Assembly: GCA_021208885.1 (NCBI GenBank)
Contig: JAJOJF010000045.1
Coordinates: 1 to 45,501 of the forward strand
From: Burkholderiaceae bacterium
GTDB taxonomy: Bacteria > Pseudomonadota > Gammaproteobacteria > Burkholderiales > Burkholderiaceae_B
Length of the DNA stretch: 45,501 nt
Reading direction: 5' to 3'
In this document: in pieces, positions 38,244 to 45,501 of the stretch
Layout of the letters: each line of letters starts with the position of its first letter
How positions within the stretch are numbered: the stretch's first letter is position 1
Notes under the pieces: model-generated
Database searches by the model: none
The model's input: only the letters and a program-made list of their open reading frames with translations
Told to the model about the DNA's origin: nothing
Position numbers and translations under genes: made by a program

Positions 38244-41200
38244 ATGGCACCGCCAGATTATGCCGAGCTTTGCTGTCAAAGCGAAATGTCATTTCTGCAA
38301 GGCGCCAGTGCCCCAGAGGCATTGGTGCAACAAGCAGCACAATTAGGCTATCGGGCCCTGGCAATAACCGATGAGTGTTCTGTGGCAGGCGTAGTGCGAG
38401 CGTGGCGCCAGGCTCGTGAATCTCAAATCCAGTTAATTGTGGGCAGTCTGTTTCGCGTCTACTGCACCACTGAAACGTGCTGGGCCGTGGTGATATTGCC
38501 CACATCTCGTCAAGGCTATGGATCGCTTTGTCAGGTCATTACCAACGCTTGTGCTCGTGCAGCCAAAGGCAACTACCAGTTGGTGACTGAAGACTTCGGT
38601 GCGTTTCAGGACTGTTTAGCCATTTTGTTGCCACCGCCCGCAAGTTCGCTCATGGCGCTTGAGGATGGGATAACGACTTTAAAACAACACTTCGGTGGAC
38701 GCTGGTGGCTTGGTGAAACTGTCCTTTTGCATGCCAACGAATTCGCTATCTGCCAGCGCATACGTGAACTGGCTTTGGCACACGGTATCAGACGTGTCGC
38801 CATTGGACAGGCTCACATGGCCAAACGCTCTGACAAGCCCTTACAAGATGTGATGACTGCTATTAGCCATCGCAAGCCCGTGCGAGAGTGCGGCCCATTA
38901 TTGGCACCGAATGCAGAACAACATCTGCGCAGTCGTTTGCGTCTCTCGCAACTTTACGATCCAACTAGCCTGTCTGAAACCTTGCGCATTGCCAGTCAGT
39001 GTCAGTTCGAACTGGGCAGTCTGCGTTATGAATATCCAACCGAAATAGTGCCCGCTGGCTATACAGAACAGGCATATCTGCGTGAACAAACCTGGCTCGG
39101 TGCTACCTCACGTTACCCCCACGGCATCCCGCAAACAGTCGTTGGACAGCTTGAGCACGAACTCGATTTAATCGCAGATCTAGGCTATGCGGCCTATTTT
39201 CTGACGGTCTACGACATGGTGAAGTTTGCGCGTGGCCGGGGGATCTTGTGTCAAGGACGGGGCTCAGCAGCGAACTCCGCTGTTTGCTATTGCCTGGGTA
39301 TCACTGAAGTTGATCCGCAACACGGCAACACCTTGTTTGAACGATTTATCAGTCGTGAGCGCAACGAACCGCCGGACATTGACGTCGATTTTGAGCACCA
39401 ACGTCGCGAAGAAGTCATTCAGTATTTGTACCAACGCTATGGCCGCGATCGCGCAGCCTTGACAGCGGTACAAATCACCTACCGACCTCGTAGTGCTTTG
39501 CGTGATGCCGGTAAAGCTTTGGGCATTGATGCCACGCTGATTGATCGGGTCGCCAAGTCACAAGCGTGGTGGGATGGCTCACCTAACTGGTCCGAGAGCA
39601 TGGCAACGAATGCCTCAGCGTTAGAGCCGTGGCAGATCGAGCAATGGATTTATTTGGCTCGGGCGCTCATTGGCAAACCACGCCATCGATCCCAACACCC
39701 TGGCGGATTTGTGCTTGCGCGTGGCCAGTTAAGCGAACTTGTGCCCATTGAACCAGCGAGCATGGCGAATCGCCAGGTTGTGCAATGGGATAAAGATGAT
39801 CTCGATGCACTGGGGTTGCTTAAAGTCGATGTCCTTGCGCTTGGCATGTTGACAGTGATTCGACGTGCCTTGGACTTTGCTGCCTGGCGACGTGGATTGA
39901 CCAAGTTTCAGATTCAGGATGTGCCTAGACACGATACAGCGACCTTTGAAATGATTAGTCAGGCTGACACAGTTGGCGTATTCCAGATTGAGTCACGCGC
40001 ACAGATGAATATGCTGCCACGCTTAAAACCGCGCGAATTTTATGACTTGGTCATCGAAGTAGCCATTGTTAGACCAGGCCCCATTCAAGGGGGCATGGTC
40101 CATCCCTACCTGCGACGCCGCCAGGGCTTGGAGCCCATCACCTACCCTAGCGAGGCGGTCAAGTCTGTGCTTGAGCGCACGCTCGGTGTGCCTATTTTTC
40201 AGGAACAGGTCATGAAACTGGCCATGGTCGCCGCCGGATTCACCGCCGGTCAAGCAGATAGCCTGCGGCGCGCCATGGCAGCATGGCGACGCCGTGGTGG
40301 CCTGGAGAAGTTCCAGCGCCAACTCATCGAAGGGTTGCTTAATAACGGCTACAGCCCTGAATTCGCACAAGCGGTGTTCAGGCAAATTGAAGGGTTTGGC
40401 GAGTACGGATTTCCTGAAAGCCACGCCGCGAGCTTTGCCTGGTTGGCTTATGTGAGCGCCTGGTTAAAGTGTCATGAGCCTGAAGGTTTTTTAGCGGCAT
40501 TATTAAATTCACAGCCCATGGGTTTTTATAGCCCTGCGCAATTGATCCAGGATGCTCAGCGCCATGCCGTTGTTGTCCTACCCGTCGATGTCCAGGTCAG
40601 CGTCTGGGAATGTGTGCTGCAGACAACTCATACCGACTCATCAAGTGCACAACGTCCTGCTGTACGGCTTGGACTAAACCAGATCAAAGGCTTACCAGAG
40701 GCAGTCGTAAAACGCATTCTCAACGCAAGAGAGGATTCTCAGTTTCTGGATATGGACGATTTGGCCAGGCGTGCAAGCTTGGGGGCAGCCACGCTTTCTG
40801 TATTGGCCAATGCAGGTGCTCTGGTCGGCCTCTCGAGCAATCGACGCCAGGCACTGTGGCAGGCTAGCGTACCGAGACGAACCGATGACTTGCTGGCCAT
40901 TTTAGCCACCAATCAATCGATCTGTAGCCATCTACCCCAAGCATCAGAGGCCGAAGAGATGCAGCTTGACTACCAAAGTCTGGGCTACAGCCTGGGCCGC
41001 CATCCGCTAAGCCTGATTCGCAGCGAGTTGCAGACACAGCGCTACCGTAGAAGTGATGCCCTGCTCGACTCTCGCCATGGCCAGTTAGTACGAGCCTGCG
41101 GTTTAGTCACTCTCAGGCAACGACCACACACGGCACGCGGCGTGATGTTTGTGACGCTCGAAGACGAAGCTGGTCAAGTTAACGTAATCGTGCAGCCACA

Positions 41201-41384
41201 TCTGGTAGAGCGCGCCAAAGATGCTCTCTTGCACGCCTTATTGTTGGGCGTAGTGGGCACCTGGCAAACCGATGGCAATGTGCATCATCTATTGGCTGGG
41301 CGCTTGCTCGATGAGAGCAAGCGATTGGCTAGCCTGGGATCCGTGCCAAGCCGCATGGGACCACATCGCATACTGATGGGCTAA
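38244..41384 (+). CDS. dnaE2: Error-prone DNA polymerase III alpha subunit DnaE2
   Basis: The C-family polymerase of the ImuABC mutasome, which copies damaged templates. The 1046 residues match DnaE2. The PHP domain opens YAELCCQSEMSFLQGAS, with Cys where many relatives have His, then LAITDECSVAGVVRAW. The palm has PDIDVDFEHQRREEVIQYLY (Asp about 378 and 380) and WDKDDLDALGLLKVDVLALG. FPESHAASFAWLAYVSAWLK is typical of the fingers. An OB fold (LVRACGLVTLRQRPHTARGV, MFVTLEDEAGQVNV) is at the C-terminus. It lacks the long tail of replicative DnaE. The ATG is four bases after the imuB stop. Confidence 0.96.
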   Translation: MAPPDYAELCCQSEMSFLQGASAPEALVQQAAQLGYRALAITDECSVAGVVRAWRQARESQIQLIVGSLFRVYCTTETCWAVVILPTSRQGYGSLCQVITNACARAAKGNYQLVTEDFGAFQDCLAILLPPPASSLMALEDGITTLKQHFGGRWWLGETVLLHANEFAICQRIRELALAHGIRRVAIGQAHMAKRSDKPLQDVMTAISHRKPVRECGPLLAPNAEQHLRSRLRLSQLYDPTSLSETLRIASQCQFELGSLRYEYPTEIVPAGYTEQAYLREQTWLGATSRYPHGIPQTVVGQLEHELDLIADLGYAAYFLTVYDMVKFARGRGILCQGRGSAANSAVCYCLGITEVDPQHGNTLFERFISRERNEPPDIDVDFEHQRREEVIQYLYQRYGRDRAALTAVQITYRPRSALRDAGKALGIDATLIDRVAKSQAWWDGSPNWSESMATNASALEPWQIEQWIYLARALIGKPRHRSQHPGGFVLARGQLSELVPIEPASMANRQVVQWDKDDLDALGLLKVDVLALGMLTVIRRALDFAAWRRGLTKFQIQDVPRHDTATFEMISQADTVGVFQIESRAQMNMLPRLKPREFYDLVIEVAIVRPGPIQGGMVHPYLRRRQGLEPITYPSEAVKSVLERTLGVPIFQEQVMKLAMVAAGFTAGQADSLRRAMAAWRRRGGLEKFQRQLIEGLLNNGYSPEFAQAVFRQIEGFGEYGFPESHAASFAWLAYVSAWLKCHEPEGFLAALLNSQPMGFYSPAQLIQDAQRHAVVVLPVDVQVSVWECVLQTTHTDSSSAQRPAVRLGLNQIKGLPEAVVKRILNAREDSQFLDMDDLARRASLGAATLSVLANAGALVGLSSNRRQALWQASVPRRTDDLLAILATNQSICSHLPQASEAEEMQLDYQSLGYSLGRHPLSLIRSELQTQRYRRSDALLDSRHGQLVRACGLVTLRQRPHTARGVMFVTLEDEAGQVNVIVQPHLVERAKDALLHALLLGVVGTWQTDGNVHHLLAGRLLDESKRLASLGSVPSRMGPHRILMG

Positions 41385-41396
41385 AGCAATGGCAAG

Positions 41397-41852
41397 CTAG
41401 GGATTGAGAGCTTGTTTGACTTGCTGTGAGACCTGACTCATGTCGGCTCTCCCAGCTAGCGACTGCTTAAGGGCAGCCATCACCTTGCCCATGACAGCAG
41501 GCCCTTGCACGCCATCGGCTCGGGCTTGTTCAATAGCACTCGCAATAGCCGCAGTGACTTCCTCTGGCGTTGCTGCTCTGGGCAAAAATTCCTGCAACAC
41601 TACAATCTCAGCCTGCTCTTGAGCGGCTGTGTCTGTGCGGCCAGCCTGCTCGTAAGCAGCAATCGATTCGCGTCTTTGCTTGACTTGTTTTTCTACAATG
41701 GCGGTCACCTCAGCATCGGACAACTCTTTTTGTTCGTCGACCTCACGTTGCTTGATGGCAGCTTGCAAGAATCGCAGCGTTGACAAGCGGGCGCTGTCCT
41801 TGGCACGCATGGCGCTTTTAACTTCTTCGGCGATGGTTTGTTTTAAAGACAT
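41397..41852 (-). CDS. GatB/YqeY domain protein
   Basis: The 151 residues are the standard stand-alone YqeY: EEVKSAMRAKDSARLSTLRF, LQAAIKQREVDEQKELSDAE, RRESIAAYEQAGR, and QEQAEIVVLQEFLPRAAT, with QGPAVMGKVMAALKQSLAGRAD at 123-144. The domain also forms the tRNA-contacting tail of GatB in amidotransferases; the stand-alone protein has no settled role. In many genomes it sits beside rpsU-dnaG, but here it follows a thioesterase gene by 27 bases and is convergent with dnaE2. Confidence 0.93.
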   Translation of the reverse strand: MSLKQTIAEEVKSAMRAKDSARLSTLRFLQAAIKQREVDEQKELSDAEVTAIVEKQVKQRRESIAAYEQAGRTDTAAQEQAEIVVLQEFLPRAATPEEVTAAIASAIEQARADGVQGPAVMGKVMAALKQSLAGRADMSQVSQQVKQALNP

Positions 41853-41879
41853 GTTAACGGTTCACTTTGATGATTCGTT

Positions 41880-42260
41880 TTAAGGGTTTGCTCTGATCAT
41901 TTTGAAAGAAGCAGTTGCCTTGGCCACCAACTGATTGTCAGCATCCCGTATCTCACCCTCACAAAAGCAAATCGATCGTCCTCGATGAACGCAAGTGGCG
42001 GTGATCGTAAGATCTGTGGTGCCTGGGGTCATAAAGCTGGTTGACATGTCAATTGTTGCCATGCTGACACCTGTGGGGTCGTGAGATCGCCCTGCAGCAG
42101 ACAGCGTGAAGTCCAAGACGCTCATGATGGCACCACCGTGAACGTGACCACGACTGTTAAGTAAATGCGGCTTGATGGGTAATCTCACCACCGCCATATC
42201 GTCTGCGCATGTTTGTGGTTCGACACCAAGATGCTCCAGGTACGGAATAGTGATATCCAA
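41880..42260 (-). CDS. PaaI-type hotdog thioesterase
   Basis: A 126-residue hotdog-fold protein. NSRGHVHGGAIMSVLDFTLS holds the conserved Asn/His-Gly-Gly and Asp of PaaI-like acyl-CoA thioesterases, and SMATIDMSTSFM and FCEGEIRDADNQLVAKATAS complete the fold. The only usable start is a TTG at 42260 with no clear ribosome-binding site. It falls at the end of a T7 run; an ATG 37 bases upstream would be in frame if one T were lost, giving MAILATADQISFLDIT. The natural acyl substrate cannot be told. Confidence 0.85.
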   Translation of the reverse strand: MDITIPYLEHLGVEPQTCADDMAVVRLPIKPHLLNSRGHVHGGAIMSVLDFTLSAAGRSHDPTGVSMATIDMSTSFMTPGTTDLTITATCVHRGRSICFCEGEIRDADNQLVAKATASFKMIRANP

Positions 42261-42360
42261 AAAAACTGATCTGATCGGCTGTTGCTAGTATGGCCATATG
42301 AAACGGTGATTAGTTGGTTTGTTTCTGATTGGGTAACGGTAGTCGATTTGCCTGATACGC

Positions 42361-42813
42361 CTAGCGTTTTTTAGGGGTTGCGGACGGGAAATAATTCACA
42401 CAGCTTGGCACACCAAACTCAATGGCTGCCTGCATGGCATCGACGGCGGTCATGTCCCATACATCGACTCCCCACATTTGTACGCTGACTCTGGATTTAT
42501 TGGGAGACACTGCCACGATGCGAACATTCGACAGCAGCGTGTCGGTCAGCGTCATATTCACCCGAACAAAAGCAAACTGTTCGTCAGGGTTAATTTCTGC
42601 TGTCATTGGGAAACGATCTGCCGTGACCAAACACATCCTGGTTTGTGCAATCGCCCGTTCATAAGCGGTTTTAACCGGCATATCGACTTCAAAGGTTTTG
42701 CTAGGCGACTTGGACGGATCGATGCCTTTACATGCACCAAGCAGAGAAACAACGCCCGCCAACACTAGTAGGCGGCCAAATAAACGCCAGTCAAATGCGT
42801 GCACAGGTGCCAT
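42361..42813 (-). CDS. Small lipoprotein of unknown function
   Basis: 150 residues. A short N-terminus and hydrophobic segment (RLLVLAGVVSLLGAC) end in a lipobox with Cys28, so the mature protein should be lipid-anchored and begin CKGIDPSKSP. GGAG lies six bases before the ATG. The mature part has two further Cys (MCLVTADRF and SCVNYFP) that could form a disulfide. The ~120-residue domain is predicted as mixed alpha/beta by eye, with VDMPVKTAYERAIAQTRMCL resembling small Bordetella-type lipoproteins. I do not recognise a function. Divergent from the DUF423 gene. Confidence 0.8.
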   Translation of the reverse strand: MAPVHAFDWRLFGRLLVLAGVVSLLGACKGIDPSKSPSKTFEVDMPVKTAYERAIAQTRMCLVTADRFPMTAEINPDEQFAFVRVNMTLTDTLLSNVRIVAVSPNKSRVSVQMWGVDVWDMTAVDAMQAAIEFGVPSCVNYFPSATPKKR

Positions 42814-42940
42814 TCAAAACTCCATCGGTCTAAGTGTCATTCGGGTCTGGCCTAATCGCATGCGTTTGGATCGATTTGCATCAAATCCCCTCAAATATTG
42901 GCATGATAAGCTTGCGCCCATTGTTAAGGACATTCGTGAC
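42814..42940. other. Divergent intergenic region, lipoprotein / DUF423 gene
   Basis: 127 bases between divergent starts. A -35-like TTGCAT lies at 42876-42881, but the match at -10 spacing is poor (TGGCAT). AAGGA at 42926-42930 is the likely ribosome-binding site of the DUF423 gene. I see no operator or terminator. Confidence 0.3.
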
Positions 42941-43315
42941 ATGAACTTTAACGCCAAATTTGCATGGTTGCTTGTTTGTGGTTTGCTAGGAGCCTCGGGT
43001 GTTGCTTTAGGTGCTGTGGCAGCACATGCATTCAGTGACCCGCAAGCCGCCCTCGCCGTTGAGCGAGCCTCAACCTATCAACTGTTGCACACCGTTGCTA
43101 TTTTAGTCCTGCTCACGCATGAGGGTCGCCTGATGAGGTTGGCTCGTGCCACGATGCTTGCCGGCATCCTCGGATTTAGCGGTGCCATTTACGCCAAGTA
43201 CCTGCTTGGGCTTACCGCGCTCGGTGCCCTAGCCCCCTTTGGCGGCAGCTTATTGATCCTGGCATGGTTAATCGTGGCCGTCAGCCGCCTCAGACCGAAC
43301 CACGGACCCAACTGA
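42941..43315 (+). CDS. DUF423 (YgdD-like) inner-membrane protein
   Basis: 124 residues with about four hydrophobic helices. LLGASGVALGAVAAHAF and ASTYQLLHTVAILVLL are the family blocks, with IYAKYLLGLTALGALAPFGG near the end. The function is unknown in all bacteria. The frame is open leftwards to 42698, running through the divergent lipoprotein gene, but the ATG at 42941 starts exactly where the family does and has AAGGA ten bases upstream. Confidence 0.9.
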   Translation: MNFNAKFAWLLVCGLLGASGVALGAVAAHAFSDPQAALAVERASTYQLLHTVAILVLLTHEGRLMRLARATMLAGILGFSGAIYAKYLLGLTALGALAPFGGSLLILAWLIVAVSRLRPNHGPN

Positions 43316-43360
43316 AAACCGCCAAGTGGTTTGGGCCCTAAGACCGAAGCCATTAACGAA

Positions 43361-44584
43361 TCAAATAATCCCCTTTTCTTTGAGTCCTTGAATTTGCTCA
43401 TCGGTTAGCCCAAGCTCATGTTTGAGTACTTGTTCATTGGCACTACCAAGCGCCGGTGCCGACCGCGTTAAATTGACCGGCGTATCGGAGAACCTAACAG
43501 GACTGTCAACGCTAGGCACTTGCATGCCCAGTTCATGCTCAAGGTCGATTCTCATGGCACGGTGTTTGACCTGTGGGTCTTCAAATACTTGATCGAGCGA
43601 ATAGATAGGACCACTGGGCACGTTGTGCTTCTCAAATATATCGACCCACTGCAGCATGGTCTTCTGTTTGAGTGGGGTTTCGAGGATTTTCTCAAGCTCA
43701 AGACGATTGCGCACACGATCAAAATTGCGCTTAAAACGCGGGTCTTCAGCCAATTCAGGCATGTCGATGGCCTTGCACATGTCAGCAAACTGCGTGTCAT
43801 TGCCAACGGCGAGAATGACATCACCCTCTTTACAGCGAAACACCTGATAAGGCACGATGTTCGAGTGCACATTGCCCATGCGTTGCGGCACCTTACCCGA
43901 CATGAAATAATTCATCGACATGTAGGAGGTCAAAGAGACCGCGCAATCCAGCAACGAAAGATCGATGTATTGACCTCGTCCACTGATGTGTCGATGTTCT
44001 AGTGCCGCCAAAATCGCAAACGCGGCATACATGCCAGTTGTGAGGTCCGTAATGGCCACACCATATTTCATGGGCCCACCGCCTGGCTCACTGTCTGGCT
44101 TGCCAGTCAGGCTCATTAGTCCACTCATGCCTTGAAACACAAAGTCGTAACCAGGCAACGGGGCATATGGTCCGGTCTGTCCGAAGCCGGTGATCGAGCA
44201 GTACACCAACCTCGGATTGATGGCGGAGAGACTCTCATAGTCCAGCCCGTAGCGCTTGAGCGTGCCGACTTTGTAGTTTTCAACCACCACATCAACCGTT
44301 TTGATGAGCTCACGGATGATTTGCTGTCCCTCTTGCGTGGCGATATCGACAGTGACGGAGTGCTTGCCGCGATTGACGGACATAAAGTATGAGGAATTGC
44401 CGGTGTCGTTGCCGTCTTTGTCTTTCAGAAAAGGCGGCCCCCATGCCCGAGTATCGTCACCGCGCCCCGGGCGCTCTACTTTGATGACATGCGCACCTAG
44501 GTCGGCAAGGTTTTGTGTGGCCCAAGGCCCCGCAAAAATCCGAGAAAGGTCAAGCACGCGAATATGTTCCAGGGCTTTTGTCAT
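43361..44584 (-). CDS. CaiB/BaiF family (class III) CoA-transferase
   Basis: Moves CoA between carboxylic acids; relatives act on formate/oxalate, carnitine or succinate pairs. The 407 residues from ATG 44584 start with the family block IRVLDLSRIFAGPWATQNLA. GAHVIKVERPGRGDDTRAWG, NRGKHSVTVDI and CSITGFGQTGPYA follow. The expected catalytic Asp is near 180 (GVAITDLTTGMYAA). GNVHSNIVPYQVFRCKEGD is near the middle. A TTG 18 bases upstream is an alternative start. Ribosome-binding site is weak. The remnant transposase ends ten bases before the ATG. Confidence 0.93.
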   Translation of the reverse strand: MTKALEHIRVLDLSRIFAGPWATQNLADLGAHVIKVERPGRGDDTRAWGPPFLKDKDGNDTGNSSYFMSVNRGKHSVTVDIATQEGQQIIRELIKTVDVVVENYKVGTLKRYGLDYESLSAINPRLVYCSITGFGQTGPYAPLPGYDFVFQGMSGLMSLTGKPDSEPGGGPMKYGVAITDLTTGMYAAFAILAALEHRHISGRGQYIDLSLLDCAVSLTSYMSMNYFMSGKVPQRMGNVHSNIVPYQVFRCKEGDVILAVGNDTQFADMCKAIDMPELAEDPRFKRNFDRVRNRLELEKILETPLKQKTMLQWVDIFEKHNVPSGPIYSLDQVFEDPQVKHRAMRIDLEHELGMQVPSVDSPVRFSDTPVNLTRSAPALGSANEQVLKHELGLTDEQIQGLKEKGII

Positions 44585-44594
44585 GTTGGATGGC

Positions 44595-45501
44595 TCAAAC
44601 AATACGGGTTGTGTGAATCAAAGTTATCCATCTAAATGTACTCGAAGATATGACCTGTTCCAAAAAAGTTGCGCATATCTGCGCATAGGATTTATCCGCA
44701 GTCAATGGTTGACGTGCTCGCGCACCCAACTCGACCCTCTTGACGCTCAGTTGCGCCGCAGAACGTGCCAGCAGGATTCGACGGACTTCCCGATACGGTG
44801 TGTATCGGTTGATGTCCTTGTCCTCGAGTCTTGCCAGCACGTTCAGAGCAGCGCAATGCTTGGCTTGGTCGGCTTGGAGAACGTCCCCCCATCCCGTTAT
44901 TTGCACGGTAAAACTTCTCGCCCACGCGCTTGCCTTGCAGCAAGCCGTTGGTCGAGTCCATCTGCGACGTCATTTGCGACGTATAAGCCCCGTTGACCAA
45001 GATATGCTTGGCATGACGCTGCTCACAGACAGAGTCCAGAGCCTCGGCAAGTATGCCTTTGGCGCATGCACTCATTCTCCTATTGAACCGCTTCCACTGA
45101 TGTTTTGATGCAATGGCGGCGGTTAAATCCTCAGAAGCAACCACGGCTGCCTTATCAACGATTGAATGCGCCGCCTGATAAGCGATGGTGCGCAATTGCT
45201 TCTGAGTGGTTACTTGACGGGCGTCAATCTTCTGGCGCCCTAAGTTGTTCTTTTTGATCCGGTCAGCCTTGGCAATGCGTCCAGCAGCACAGTGCTTCTT
45301 GTGTAGCGCATGCAACTTGTTGCGCTGCTTGCCTGTCTTGGCCACCTTGTCGCTGTACTCGGTCATGACTTTACCGAAGTCCTGCCCGTGATGGTCACCA
45401 TCAGAATCGGTGAAGGCTTCGGTGTACCCCTTGTCGATGCCAAGCACCCGGTTGCCGCATGCACGCCCTTGACCTTTCTCGGTGGCGTAGTGAATCTCGG
45501 T
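44595..45501 (-). pseudogene. TnpB/OrfB-like IS200/IS605-type gene, frameshifted and partial
   Basis: The minus-strand frame is open from the window edge (TEIHYATEKGQGRACGNRVL), so the 5' part is missing. VLGIDKGYTEAF holds the first RuvC-like Asp, VVASEDLTA the Glu, and VNGAYTSQ the usual later block. After KFYRANNG the frame leaves the family and stops at 44692. The true continuation, GDVLQADQAKHCAALNVLAR to YTPYREVRRILLARSAAQL, with the third Asp near 44868, is in another frame ending at 44595. The switch falls in a G6 run (plus C's 44885-44890); five G's would restore it. A 12-bp tandem duplication adds a second TSQM (44959-44982). The zinc-ribbon Cys pairs of standard TnpB are absent, as in one divergent branch. 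Confidence 0.85.
44670..44687. repeat. Short repeat TGCGCATA-TC-TGCGCATA near the IS 3' end
   Basis: Two copies of TGCGCATA separated by two bases; the same stretch also folds as GCGCA-TATC-TGCGC (44671-44684). It lies inside the 3' end of the decayed transposase frame. Subterminal hairpins mark the ends of IS200/IS605 elements, so it could be a right-end imprint, but size is small and chance is possible. Confidence 0.3.

Noticed and set aside
42698..42940. Longer DUF423 protein starting inside the lipoprotein gene
   Set aside because: The extra 81 residues are hydrophilic, overlap a real gene on the other strand, and the family starts at the 42941 ATG.
1..45501. CRISPR arrays, tRNA or rRNA genes, prophage
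   Set aside because: No regularly spaced direct repeats, no cloverleaf-like sequence in any intergenic gap, and no phage structural or integrase genes were seen.

Overview
The window is chromosomal DNA of a Gram-negative betaproteobacterium. The most likely placement is the Burkholderiales, close to Alcaligenaceae such as Bordetella. This rests on the conserved gene order glnD-map / rpsB-tsf-pyrH-frr-uppS-cdsA-dxr-rseP-bamA-skp-lpxD-fabZ-lpxA-lpxB-rnhB-rRNA methyltransferase / ppsR-ppsA and on the block folC-dedD-cvpA-purF. Coding density is very high, no gap exceeds 300 bases, and I see no tRNA, rRNA or CRISPR array. Placement below order level is inference.

Layout. Bases 1-887 hold the C-terminal end of an unrecognised coiled-coil membrane protein. 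Bases 982-4396 hold the divergent pair ppsA (PEP synthase) and ppsR (its kinase/phosphorylase). Bases 4402-20054 are one long minus-strand run. Read in transcription order it goes from translation (rpsB, tsf), through UMP kinase and ribosome recycling (pyrH, frr), to envelope precursors (uppS, cdsA, dxr), envelope protease and outer-membrane assembly (rseP, bamA, skp), lipid A (lpxD, fabZ, lpxA, lpxB), then rnhB and a SpoU methyltransferase. Many junctions are ATGA-type overlaps. A clear rho-independent terminator follows tsf. Bases 20321-24201 run the other way with map, glnD and dsbB. Bases 24289-28522 carry folC-dedD-cvpA-purF on the minus strand, followed by a probable terminator. A DMT-family exporter and an NRDE/TANGO2-like protein (28651-30381) are on the plus strand.

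The most notable part is a back-to-back DNA-repair island at 30348-41384. Leftward runs a ligase-associated damage-response operon: metallo-beta-lactamase exonuclease, ATP-dependent DNA ligase, Lhr-like DEXH helicase and PdeM phosphoesterase. Rightward runs the SOS mutasome imuA-imuB-dnaE2. Between them sits a near-perfect LexA box filling the 17-bp spacer of the imuA promoter. Two things there are odd. The helicase reading frame is broken at a run of eight A's near its C-terminus, and ImuB lacks most of the usual N-terminal palm/fingers segment.

The right part (41397-45501) holds yqeY, a hotdog thioesterase, an unrecognised lipoprotein, a DUF423 membrane protein and a CaiB/BaiF CoA-transferase. 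It ends in a decayed TnpB/OrfB-like IS gene running off the window, broken by a shift in a G6 run and a 12-bp tandem duplication.

I found no clearly new system. The best leads are the shared LexA operator joining two repair modules, the A8 slip site in the helicase and the trimmed ImuB.
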